A stretch of 64,000 nucleotides of DNA from NVTR01 sp036480115 (GTDB lineage Bacteria; Pseudomonadota; Alphaproteobacteria; Rhodobacterales; Rhodobacteraceae), in NCBI GenBank assembly GCA_965224795.1, contig CBDDAE010000001.1, forward strand, positions 1,302,001 to 1,366,000, read 5' to 3'. The translations under genes and the position numbers were made by a program. The notes under the pieces were generated by a model. That model made no database searches, was not told where the DNA came from, and saw nothing but the letters and a program-made list of their open reading frames with translations. Below, piece after piece: positions 43,952-51,978 of the stretch (its first letter is position 1; every line of letters begins with the position of its first letter).

Positions 43952-44326
43952 ATGGCTCACCAGAAGGGCACCTTGCTGGTTCCGTCCGGACCAAGAAATA
44001 GTCCCAATCAGAAACACCTTCACATTGTCTGCAATGACACTTGCGCGTTAGGTCTAAACTTGTTGGTGCCGGTCAGCACCTTCTACGACGGTTGCGACGC
44101 TACCTGCGAATTGCTGGAAGGCGAACACACATTTATTAGCCACTTGTCCTTTGTTTTCTATGCCAGAGCCACATTGTATCGGGCTGAACAAATAGAACGA
44201 GGATTGGAAAGCCGAATTCTTGTCCCTCAGCCGGACATGGATACCGAAGTTTTTCAGCGGGTGGAGGATGGCATCTGTGTTTCGCCAGATACACCAGTGC
44301 AAGTAAGAACCTATATTGAATGCTAG
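43952..44326 (+). CDS. small partner of the Panacea protein, putative toxin
   Basis: A 124-residue protein not belonging to a family I can name with certainty. It opens GTLLVPSGPRN, then KHLHIVCND and LLVPVSTF, then a cysteine-containing loop (DATCELLEGEHTFI), SFVFYARATLY and the end RVEDGICVSPDTPVQV. The series of short beta strands with GEH-x-FI and a closing R-V-x-D-G-I-x-x-S could suit a small barrel like PemK/MazF, but this is a visual guess. Its position directly behind a Panacea gene, with a three-base gap, is the main reason to call it a toxin. Confidence 0.7.
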   Translation: MAHQKGTLLVPSGPRNSPNQKHLHIVCNDTCALGLNLLVPVSTFYDGCDATCELLEGEHTFISHLSFVFYARATLYRAEQIERGLESRILVPQPDMDTEVFQRVEDGICVSPDTPVQVRTYIEC

Positions 44327-44431
44327 CACCGCGCCCTCCCAAGATCAGACGCGGCCCTTGTGGTTCGCCAAGGGTGCCAAGCCCCTTCCCTTCCCGCCCA
44401 ATCTGGGCTACACGCGCGCAATCGAAAGATG

Positions 44432-44517
44432 GGATGCTCTGACCTCGGCATCCAATTGATAAATCAGGGGTCGGCGGCAATTCGGCCGCTATGAAATCGC
44501 GGGACCCGGCAAGGGTC
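44432..44517 (+). promoter_or_regulatory. structured leader of pnp: three consecutive hairpins
   Basis: Three stems lie in the 5' region of pnp: GGATGC/GCATCC (44432-44453), GCGGC/GCCGC (44474-44489) and GACCC/GGGTC (44503-44517). PNPase is known in enterobacteria to limit its own synthesis through a leader hairpin cut by RNase III. A similar control here is inferred only from the presence of structure. The rest of the gap 44327-44544 shows no gene. Confidence 0.5.
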
Positions 44518-44544
44518 GGGAGTGCCCGCAAATAGGAAACTTAC

Positions 44545-46677
44545 ATGTTTAAAGAAACTAAGAAATCCATGCAGTGGGGCGAAGAAACGCTGACGCTCGA
44601 AACGGGCAAGGTTGCCCGCCAAGCCGACGGTTCTGTCATTGCCACTTTGGGCGAAACCACCGTGATGGCCAACGTGACATTCGCCAAAAAGCAAAAGCCG
44701 GGGCAGGATTTCTTTCCGCTGACGGTTCATTATGGTGAAAAGTATTACGCCGCCGGTAAAGTTCCGGGTGGCTTTTTCAAGCGCGAGGCGCGGCCAACTG
44801 AAAAGGAAACACTGACCAGCCGTCTGATTGACCGGCCGATCCGGCCGCTGTTTGTACCGGGGTTCAAGAACGAGGTTCTGCTGATCTGTACGGTACTGTC
44901 CCACGATCTGGTGAATGACCCGGATATGGTGGCGATGATTGCGGCCTCGGCTGCGCTGACCATATCAGGTGCGCCGTTCATGGGGCCAATTGGCGCCTGT
45001 CGCGTTGGATTTGAGGATGGCGAATACATCCTGAACCCTGAAATGGACGACATGCACGATCTGAAGAACAAACCTGATCAGCGTCTTGATCTGGTGGTTG
45101 CCGGCACTAAAGACGCGGTGATGATGGTTGAGTCTGAGGCCTATGAGCTGACCGAGGATGAAATGCTGGGCGCCGTTAATTTTGCCCATGAGCAGATCCA
45201 ACCGGTGATTGATCTGATCGTTTCGTTGGCCGAAGATTGTGCGAAAGAGCCGTTTGATTATCAGGCACCTGATTATTCCAAGCTGTCCAAGGCAGTGGCC
45301 AAGGCCGGTGAAAAGGAAATGCGGGCGGCGTTTAAGCTGACGGATAAGCAGGAACGCACGGCAGCTGTATCGGCGGCGCGTGATGTGATCATGGGCAAGC
45401 TGAAGGACGATGAGCTGGAAGACGTGAACCTTGGTTCGGCGTTGAAGGGTCTGGAAGCAGGCATTTTGCGCGGTGACGTGGTGAAGACCGGCAAGCGGAT
45501 TGATGGTCGTGACACAACGACTGTACGTCCGATTGTTGCGGAAACTGGCATGTTGCCACGCACGCACGGGTCGGCATTGTTTACACGTGGCGAGACGCAG
45601 GGCTTGGTTGTGACCACTCTGGGTACCGGCGATGATGAGCAGATGATTGATGCGCTGCAGGGCATGTATAAGTCGAACTTCATGCTGCATTATAACTTCC
45701 CACCGTATTCGGTTGGTGAAGTTGGTCGCTTTGGTTTCACCGGTCGTCGTGAAATTGGTCATGGTAAGCTGGCATGGCGCGCGTTGCAGGCGGTTCTGCC
45801 TGCGGCGACTGACTTCCCTTATACGGTTCGGGTTGTTTCCGAGATCACTGAATCAAACGGGTCATCTTCGATGGCGTCGGTTTGTGGTGGTTCGTTGTCG
45901 ATGATGGATGCGGGTGTTCCGCTGAAGGCACCGGTTGCGGGTATCGCCATGGGGCTGATCCTGGAAGACAGCGGTAAGTATGCGATTTTGACTGACATTC
46001 TGGGGGACGAAGATCACCTGGGCGATATGGATTTCAAAGTGGCTGGTACTGAAGCCGGGATTACATCCTTGCAGATGGATATCAAGATTGCCGGGATTAC
46101 ACCTGCGATCATGGGTGAGGCTTTGGCGCAGGCCAAGGACGCGCGATTGCATATCCTGGGCGAGATGAACAAGGCGCTGTCGGATACGGCAGAGTTTTCG
46201 GTTCACGCGCCGCGCATTGAAACCATGCAGGTGCCAACGGATAAGATCCGTGAAGTCATTGGTACCGGTGGTAAAGTGATCCGTGAGATCGTTGAAGTGT
46301 CGGGCGCTAAGGTCGACATCAACGACGAAGGTATCATCAAGATTGCGTCGCCAAATGCCGATAGCATCAAGACTGCTTACGACATGATCCACGCGATTGT
46401 GGCCGAGCCGGAAGAAGGCGTGATCTATAAGGGTACGGTCGTGAAGATCGTCGACTTTGGGGCCTTCGTGAACTTTTTCGGTAAGCGCGACGGTCTGGTG
46501 CATGTTTCGCAGATTGAAAACCGCCGTTTGAACCATCCTTCGGATGTGTTGAAAGAGGGTCAGGAAGTCTGGGTTAAGCTGCTGGGCTTTGATGATCGCG
46601 GTAAGGTACGTCTGGCCATGAAGATGGTTGATCAGGCGACTGGCAAAGAAGTCGAAGAAGACGCCAAAGAAGGCTAA
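44545..46677 (+). CDS. pnp: polyribonucleotide nucleotidyltransferase (PNPase)
   Basis: A 710-residue phosphorolytic 3'-5' exoribonuclease that degrades mRNA, often within the degradosome. Two RNase PH domains are seen: the first with FFPLTVHYGEKYYAAGKVPGGF-like sequence and the FFKREARPTEKETLTSRLIDRPIRPLF region, the second with RTHGSALFTRGETQ and the catalytic DILGDEDHLGDMDFKVAGT block. A KH domain (IREVIGTGGKVIREI) and an S1 domain (GTVVKIVDFGAFVNFFGKRDGLVHVSQI) follow. GGAAAC precedes ATG. Codon use in the second half is noticeably richer in T than in the neighbours. Confidence 0.98.
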   Translation: MFKETKKSMQWGEETLTLETGKVARQADGSVIATLGETTVMANVTFAKKQKPGQDFFPLTVHYGEKYYAAGKVPGGFFKREARPTEKETLTSRLIDRPIRPLFVPGFKNEVLLICTVLSHDLVNDPDMVAMIAASAALTISGAPFMGPIGACRVGFEDGEYILNPEMDDMHDLKNKPDQRLDLVVAGTKDAVMMVESEAYELTEDEMLGAVNFAHEQIQPVIDLIVSLAEDCAKEPFDYQAPDYSKLSKAVAKAGEKEMRAAFKLTDKQERTAAVSAARDVIMGKLKDDELEDVNLGSALKGLEAGILRGDVVKTGKRIDGRDTTTVRPIVAETGMLPRTHGSALFTRGETQGLVVTTLGTGDDEQMIDALQGMYKSNFMLHYNFPPYSVGEVGRFGFTGRREIGHGKLAWRALQAVLPAATDFPYTVRVVSEITESNGSSSMASVCGGSLSMMDAGVPLKAPVAGIAMGLILEDSGKYAILTDILGDEDHLGDMDFKVAGTEAGITSLQMDIKIAGITPAIMGEALAQAKDARLHILGEMNKALSDTAEFSVHAPRIETMQVPTDKIREVIGTGGKVIREIVEVSGAKVDINDEGIIKIASPNADSIKTAYDMIHAIVAEPEEGVIYKGTVVKIVDFGAFVNFFGKRDGLVHVSQIENRRLNHPSDVLKEGQEVWVKLLGFDDRGKVRLAMKMVDQATGKEVEEDAKEG

Positions 46678-46694
46678 AAGTTCATATATCCTAT

Positions 46695-46716
46695 GCGGGG
46701 CGGTCAGCCGCCCCGC
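46695..46716. terminator. strong GC hairpin after pnp without T run
   Basis: GCGGGGCGG, loop TCAG, CCGCCCCGC is a perfect nine-pair stem 17 bases after the pnp stop. No T run follows on either strand, so it more likely stabilises the 3' end of the message or slows read-through than acts as a classical terminator. Confidence 0.55.
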
Positions 46717-46748
46717 AGACCCCAACCGAACTCAGGCTGGAACACAAG

Positions 46749-47601
46749 ATGCAGCCTAGCGACATTACAATCATCAGCGTCTGCTATAACAGCGGGTCCG
46801 TTTTGAAAGAAATGTTGCAATCGGTTCACCCGGACAGCCCCATTGTTCTGGTTGATAACGCCAGTACAGACACGACGCCGGTTAAGAAACTAGCCCAAGA
46901 TTTTGGCACGACCTTGATTCTTAACGAGCAAAACCTTGGATTTGGCAAGGCTTGCAATCAGGGGGCCGCAGTCAGCACAGACCAAACTGTTATTATTTCT
47001 AAATCCGGACGCGCGACTATCAAAAAGCGCAACCAAAGCACTGTTAGCTGCCGCCGATAAGTATAAGAACGCCGTCGCATTCAACCCAAGATTTGTTGGG
47101 CCAAACGGCAGTCAGCAATTCAAACGAAGATCAAAATTAATGCCGCGCAGCGAATGGTTGCCCCGGGGTTGGCCTGATGAGGACCGTGAAGTAAGCGTTT
47201 TGTCTGGCGCGGCTTTGCTGGTCAGAAAAGCTGATTTTATCGCAGTTTGCGGGTTCGACCCCAACATATTCCTCTACCATGAAGATGATGATCTAAGTCG
47301 ACGGTTATTAAAAAATCGCGGACCCCTTGTTTTCATCCGGGACGCGGAAGTTACCCATCTGGAAGGTAGTTCAAACGTCAAATCCGCGGTGGCTGCCAAG
47401 TTTAAAGCCTACCACCTGGCGCGTTCTGCAATCTATGCTTCCCGCAAACACGGGAAACCATTTCCATTAACAAAAACACTGCTGGAAGCGACAATAAATC
47501 TCCTTTCAATCCAGAACCTGTTTTCGGCGCGAAAACGTGCGAAGAATACAGGGTTTATGAAAGGTGCGCTTAGTTTAGTCATCGGCAGGAATCCGCAATA
47601 A
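46749..47601 (+). pseudogene. family 2 glycosyltransferase, frameshifted
   Basis: Two frames together encode one GT2 enzyme. The first (from ATG 46749) has ITIISVCYNSG, VLVDNASTD and NLGFGKACNQGAA; the second continues with KLLLFLNPDARLSKSA and then LSGAALLVRKADF, FDPNIFLYHEDDDLSRRL. Removing one A from AAA at 46984-46986 joins them (QLLLFLNPDA), and the span is 3n+1 bases, giving about 283 residues. The D-N-A-S-T-D and E-D-D-D-L-S-R-R motifs are those of rhamnosyl-type transferases. It follows pnp by 71 bases and is convergent with the RgpF-like gene. Real lesion or base-call error. Confidence 0.85.
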
Positions 47602-47608
47602 CTACGAT

Positions 47609-48772
47609 CTAGTCAGTATGGGTCGTTTCAAATGTTGTGCGGATCTCCTGGGCCATCGCATCATCAAAGTATTGTGGGTAGTTGTCTAGCAATTGAAACA
47701 CCTTATCTGCTGTTTCTTTGGTCCGCGGAACCAGTGCCTTTTTCAAGAAGTTTCCATCAAGGTGTTTCAAAAGGAGCAACGGGGAAAAATAGGCCGCGTG
47801 GGCCTTTGATGCCAACGCCAACAACACTTTTTCGGCCTCGTCCCGCCAAAGAACTGTATCGTTGAAACCTGACATATGCGCTGCAAAAACTTCGAGCGAT
47901 TTAGGATGAAGTTCTGCCATCACGTCTTCCATAATCTCTTTTAATTCCAAAGCGTTAAGTTTGGCCAAGACAGTGTTGAATTCAGACAAATCAATAACTG
48001 ACGCAAAACTGAAACCACATGAACGCATGAATCTGGTTAAACCCATTTCTCCCCGCCTAACGGTTAGTCTTTTCCTGTTTGTTATCCGCAGCCGTTTCCA
48101 AAATCGTAAAAATTTTCTGGATTTTGTGACGTCATTGTTGAACCACAGCATGAACGAACAGAGATGGTAATTCCTCGTATTCACGTTCCACTTCCAGCTA
48201 ACATCGCGGTAGTCATAGACCTCGACACGGTCCCAATTCCCTGGGGCAGTGATCGGTCCCACAAACTGAGCACCTGTTTTTCTGGCAGATTCCAACCAAT
48301 TACTTCCGTTTCCAACCGGAAACCAAATTGAATCATTTGTCAGCACCAGTTCATTGAGCGTCGGAAGAAGGTTTTTAATATGCAGTAGACCTTCTCGGTA
48401 CCCGCCAAAATCATACCCAAAGTTTTCTCTTTGAAGCGTCTTCCATACAAACGGGGACAGACGAATTAGGTCTTCGGGTGACAGGGGTAAATTGCTAACG
48501 ACGAGTGGCGAAAATCCTTCCTTAATAAAGTATTCCAACATCGTGATATGGGAATTCTGAATGCCGTTTTTTGGAAAAACAAGGAACAATACGATTTTGT
48601 CCGATTTTTCGCGTTGTCCAACGGTTACGTTGACCTTATGCGACGTTAAATAAGTGTAGCGGTAATATTCATAGTGGTCGAGAAGCCAGTCGGGGAAGTC
48701 TTGGCTTAACTGCCTGCCCAAGCGCTTCAATTCCCGTTTGATTTTCCAAAAGGGGATTAGTTTAACGCGCAT
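47609..48772 (-). CDS. rhamnan synthesis F-like (RgpF family) protein
   Basis: A 387-residue protein. The hallmark regions are VLFLVFPKNGIQ, RENFGYDFGGYREGLLHI and ELVLTNDSIWFPV, typical of the RgpF family that assembles rhamnose-rich surface polysaccharides. The C-terminal third is helical and charged. There is no membrane segment, so it would act at the cytoplasmic face. It is convergent with a GT2 gene, forming a two-gene polysaccharide patch, but there are no transport or sugar-nucleotide genes nearby. The upstream gap (48773-48958) holds no gene. Confidence 0.87.
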   Translation of the reverse strand: MRVKLIPFWKIKRELKRLGRQLSQDFPDWLLDHYEYYRYTYLTSHKVNVTVGQREKSDKIVLFLVFPKNGIQNSHITMLEYFIKEGFSPLVVSNLPLSPEDLIRLSPFVWKTLQRENFGYDFGGYREGLLHIKNLLPTLNELVLTNDSIWFPVGNGSNWLESARKTGAQFVGPITAPGNWDRVEVYDYRDVSWKWNVNTRNYHLCSFMLWFNNDVTKSRKFLRFWKRLRITNRKRLTVRRGEMGLTRFMRSCGFSFASVIDLSEFNTVLAKLNALELKEIMEDVMAELHPKSLEVFAAHMSGFNDTVLWRDEAEKVLLALASKAHAAYFSPLLLLKHLDGNFLKKALVPRTKETADKVFQLLDNYPQYFDDAMAQEIRTTFETTHTD

Positions 48773-48958
48773 GGTGAATCCCGAAATCGTTGTAAAAAAT
48801 CCGACTTTTTACCTAGTCGGGTGACAATTGGAATGGCTCTAATATGATCGAGTAATGACTGCAACATCAAGGCTCGAAAGGCCTTCAGTTCTACCGATAT
48901 CTGCCTATAGAAGTAGTTTTAAGTCGACAATATGGATTCAAGCATAAAATAAGACTTG

Positions 48959-49603
48959 TTAAAACCCGCATTTGGCCTTGAACGCCATCCCTTTACCGCC
49001 ATCCGGGTGGCGCAGGCGCAGGCTTTCGGCGTGCAGCATCAGACGGGGAAAGTTCAGGGCGTCGCCCGTGGCATAGAATGGATCACCCAGGATGGAATGG
49101 CCGATTTCGCGCATATGGACACGGAGTTGGTGACTGCGCCCGGTTTGTGGGAACAGGCGGATGCGGGTTTCGGTGTCGGTTGTGCGTAATACGCGCCAGT
49201 CGGTGATCGCCTGTTTACCGTTCTCATGGTCAACCATTTGCAGCGGGCGGTTGGGCCAATCGACGATCAGGGGCAGGTCTACAGTGCCGGTCTTTTCGGT
49301 GACATGGCCCCAGACGCGGGCGACATAGGTTTTCTTGATCTGACGTTTTTCAAATTGCAGACCCAGGTGGCGTTGGGCGTGGCGGGTCAGTGCGAACACC
49401 ATGACGCCGGATGTGTCGCGGTCAAGGCGGTGGACGAGGAGTGCGTCGGGGAAGACATCCTGCACCCGGGTGATCAGGCAGTCGGCGAGGTGTTCACCTT
49501 TGCCGGGAACGGATAGCAGGCCGCTTGGTTTGTCCACCAGCAGGATTTCGTGGTCGTGGTGGAGGAACGTGAGCGGGTCAGATGGTGGGGCGTATTTGGT
49601 CAT
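48959..49603 (-). CDS. RluA family pseudouridine synthase
   Basis: A 214-residue RNA-modifying enzyme. The catalytic block VHRLDRDTSGVMVFAL holds the essential Asp; ILLVDKPSGLLSVPG, and KTYVARVWG, TGRSHQLRVHMREIGH and ILGDPFY are all typical. There is no S4 domain, and the size matches the RluA subtype that modifies 23S rRNA U746 and tRNA U32. It stands alone on the minus strand. Confidence 0.92.
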   Translation of the reverse strand: MTKYAPPSDPLTFLHHDHEILLVDKPSGLLSVPGKGEHLADCLITRVQDVFPDALLVHRLDRDTSGVMVFALTRHAQRHLGLQFEKRQIKKTYVARVWGHVTEKTGTVDLPLIVDWPNRPLQMVDHENGKQAITDWRVLRTTDTETRIRLFPQTGRSHQLRVHMREIGHSILGDPFYATGDALNFPRLMLHAESLRLRHPDGGKGMAFKAKCGF

Positions 49604-49629
49604 TTGGGTGGGGTAACATGGAGGGGTGG

Positions 49630-49655
49630 CGGGGTGAAACCCCGCCCTACGGGTT
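49630..49655. repeat. GGGGTGAAACCCCGCCCTACGGGTT element, copy 2
   Basis: This copy contains a perfect GGGGT-GAA-ACCCC hairpin and matches 43113-43137. It overlaps the last codons and the TAG stop of the GyrI-like gene at 49647, so the repeat has become part of that gene's 3' end. Confidence 0.65.
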
Positions 49656-50294
49656 GCTATTGGGTTGGACTGGTTGACGCAAGATGGTTTTCAGGTTTTC
49701 CGGGGCGATTTTCCTTGGATCGCTCAGGTAAATTTCGTGGTGTTTACCGGTCATTGCCAGCCCATTTTCGGGGATGAATTCGTGGTGCAAATTCTTCAGG
49801 ATTGGTCCTTCGTCAGAATAGGAACCCACATGCAGGACTTGCACGCATTTGCCTTCGTCCAGCGTTTCCAGGCGAACATTTTGGATCGTATCTGTATCCG
49901 TTGGCGGCGGTTTCTTTTTGGCGTTTTTGGGGATCAGGGCATCGCGGACGGTGGCCAGCATTTCAGGCATAACCCAATCCGGTTGCCGGATCATCATGGT
50001 CCATTTCCATTGGTCTTTGTCGTCGGTGATGAAGGCATCCATATCGTCTGCCCACCACAGGCCCTGAAGCGGGGCCACGACCCAGTCTTTTTGCAGTTGG
50101 GTTTTGCTCTGGAACTTCAGGCCATAACTAAGGCCATAGAGCGCGGCTACGGACTTGGCATAGGGTGCCGAATCCGGCGTGCCGGTGCCGTCGATCATCA
50201 GGTATGGCATCGGTGGAACGGTGAGGAATTCAAACTGGTCGGGTTTGCCGGAATAAAACTGCCGGTCGGATTTTTTGAAATCTAGTTTGTCCAT
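49647..50294 (-). CDS. GyrI-like small-molecule binding domain protein
   Basis: A 215-residue protein of the GyrI-like (SOUL/BacT-type ligand-binding) superfamily. It opens DFKKSDRQFYSGKPDQFEFL, then PPMPYLMIDGTGTP and LKFQSKTQLQKDWVVAPLQGLWW, and later CVQVLHVGSYSDEGP and YLSDPRKIAPENLKTILR. This layout is well known as a stand-alone family without a DNA-binding part; the ligand is unknown. Its C-terminal codons and stop lie inside a short intergenic repeat. Confidence 0.87.
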   Translation of the reverse strand: MDKLDFKKSDRQFYSGKPDQFEFLTVPPMPYLMIDGTGTPDSAPYAKSVAALYGLSYGLKFQSKTQLQKDWVVAPLQGLWWADDMDAFITDDKDQWKWTMMIRQPDWVMPEMLATVRDALIPKNAKKKPPPTDTDTIQNVRLETLDEGKCVQVLHVGSYSDEGPILKNLHHEFIPENGLAMTGKHHEIYLSDPRKIAPENLKTILRQPVQPNSNP

Positions 50295-50365
50295 TTAGGT
50301 GTCCCCCTTAGTTGCGCCTGTATGGTCTAACTTAGGCCTGCTGCCATCGTTACGTCAGCAGTGTT

Positions 50366-51145
50366 CTAATTTTTTTGCCAGTAATGAAACAAAAGCAGTG
50401 ATGCGGCGGTGTTTGCCCCGATTACTGCGGCCGCAACTCCGTCAAATGGAAAAATAAAAACCGAAAGTTCGCCCGTCATTGCACCCAACACCATATCGCC
50501 AACAAAAAAGTCAAAGTCTGGAATATAGGACCAAGGTGCGAATACTGTCCCATAGACCACAAGACACGCGATACATATTATAGGCGCAAAAACAGCCGCG
50601 CGCTGGGGCTCGCGTCGGAACAGCCACATTGTTGCAAATGACGCTATCACAACGAACACGACGGCTAGTAGTTCGGTCACCAAAATGTTGGGATTGAGAA
50701 AATTTGGGTAAAAATCCGGACCATCACCAACCTTAGTTAAGCCTGCATACATAATTTCTTGGAAGTCATCGGGCGACATGCGCCTGTAGGCGGAATTGTT
50801 TACGCCTTTTTGGACGAAATCATGATTCAAGAATGTGACCCCTACGGCCGTACAAGTTGTTGCAATAAGCGTCACTACAGATTGTCGCCATCTGCGCCGG
50901 CCGATCTCGGGTTCGGAGAAATGTCGGGCGAAGCTAGCAGTCAAATAAAACAAAGCGAAAATTGTGCAGATTTTAAGTAGCATTAAGAGGGATAGCCCAC
51001 CCGCCCAATAAAAACTCAACGTATCGCCATATTCTTGGCCGATGCCAAATGCATTCAAGCACATAAGGAAAAGCCCAATTGCTCCGTAGAAAATCGGAGA
51101 AAGAAGAATGAAGTTTCGCAACTGATGCTTGAAATACGGTGTCAT
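50366..51145 (-). CDS. uncharacterised membrane protein
   Basis: A 259-residue protein with about six hydrophobic segments, starting with a basic N-terminus (MTPYFKHQLRNF). A soluble loop after the third helix contains NNSAYRRMSPDDFQEIMYAGL. I do not recognise a family. Codon use is more AT-rich than that of its neighbours, which may point to a lower-expressed or acquired gene. It ends 71 bases after nothing recognisable and follows the GFA gene by nine bases, so they may be cotranscribed. Confidence 0.6.
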   Translation of the reverse strand: MTPYFKHQLRNFILLSPIFYGAIGLFLMCLNAFGIGQEYGDTLSFYWAGGLSLLMLLKICTIFALFYLTASFARHFSEPEIGRRRWRQSVVTLIATTCTAVGVTFLNHDFVQKGVNNSAYRRMSPDDFQEIMYAGLTKVGDGPDFYPNFLNPNILVTELLAVVFVVIASFATMWLFRREPQRAAVFAPIICIACLVVYGTVFAPWSYIPDFDFFVGDMVLGAMTGELSVFIFPFDGVAAAVIGANTAASLLLFHYWQKN

Positions 51146-51154
51146 TTCTTTCCG

Positions 51155-51514
51155 CTAACCCTCAACCTCATAATAATCCCCCTTGTCCTCAACAAATATA
51201 TGCTTGTCCGTCGTGATCCCTGTTGCGCCGTCAATCGTACCAGATGCCACACTGGTCGCCCCTTCCCCGTCCATTTGCCAGAACAGGCTAGAGCCGCAGG
51301 TTTTGCAAAAGCCTCGGCGGGCTGTTGGGCTTGATTGGTACCATGTCAACGTGTCGTCACGGGTTAGGTTAAAGCGGTCGTTGGGTACTTGGGTGGCCGA
51401 CCAGTAGTGGCCGCTGGTTTTACGGCATTGGGTGCAGTGGCAGGCGACGCTGTCGCGCAGAGGCTCAGTGAGTTCGTAGGTGACGCCGCCGCAGAGGCAT
51501 GATCCGGTTTTCAT
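51155..51514 (-). CDS. GFA (glutathione-dependent formaldehyde-activating) family protein
   Basis: A 119-residue zinc-binding protein. The fold is marked by GSCLCGGVTYEL, then ACHCTQCRKTSGHYWSA and FCKTCGSSLFWQ, giving the C-x-C, C-x-x-C and C-x-x-C zinc ligands of the GFA family. Most members do not in fact act on formaldehyde, and the substrate here is unknown. Its ATG begins one base after the stop of the GAF gene. Confidence 0.9.
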   Translation of the reverse strand: MKTGSCLCGGVTYELTEPLRDSVACHCTQCRKTSGHYWSATQVPNDRFNLTRDDTLTWYQSSPTARRGFCKTCGSSLFWQMDGEGATSVASGTIDGATGITTDKHIFVEDKGDYYEVEG

Positions 51515-51515
51515 G

Positions 51516-51978
51516 TCAGTTTCCTTTCACTTGGGCGAATGTGGTGGCGAGGATGGCTTGCATTTCTGATGCGTCTTTTTCGGTGAACGCGTCCGGCTGA
51601 TTGCTGTCGATGTCAAACACGGCGATCAGGGTGCCGGTGGCGTCAAAGACAGGCATCACCAGTTCGGATTGGGTGCTGCTGGCGCAGGCGATGTGGCCGG
51701 GGAAAGCGTTGACGTCTGCAACCAGTTCGGTGCGTTGGTTTTGGGCGACGGTGCCGCAAACGCCGCGGCCGAACGGGATGGTCAGACAGCCGTGGCCGCC
51801 TTGGTAGGGGCCGACTTTTAGCAGGCCTGGGGATACGACGCGGTAAAACCCTGTCCAGTCAAAGCGGGTGTCGGCTGTGGTGGATTTCGCAGGCGACGGT
51901 GGCCATGAGCGATACGGCGTCGGTTTCGCCTTTGGAGAGGCTGGCGATGGTTTTGGCGAGCGTTTTGTAGTCGATCAT
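51516..51978 (-). pseudogene. GAF domain protein (free methionine-(R)-sulfoxide reductase-like), frameshifted
   Basis: Translation from ATG 51978 reads MIDYKTLAKTIASLSKGETD and then TVACEIHH before hitting a stop. The next frame continues ADTRFDWTGFYRVV, KVGPYQGGHGCLTIPFGRGVCG, ACASSTQSELVMPVFD and IAVFDIDSNQPDAF. The GRGVCG and C-A motifs are those of fRMsr-type GAF proteins, which reduce free methionine sulfoxide. Removing one base around 51875-51883 restores one frame, and the span is 3n+1 bases, giving 153 residues. ATG overlaps the thiolase stop (ATGA). Real lesion or consensus error. Confidence 0.82.

Noticed and set aside
44965..45762. 265-codon minus-strand frame opposite pnp
   Set aside because: A shadow of the PNPase gene with unusual His/Asn/Arg content and no recognisable domain.
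46749..47601. programmed ribosomal frameshifting as explanation of the split GT2 gene
   Set aside because: No slippery heptamer, stop-codon arrangement or following stimulatory structure was seen; a single extra base in AAA is simpler.
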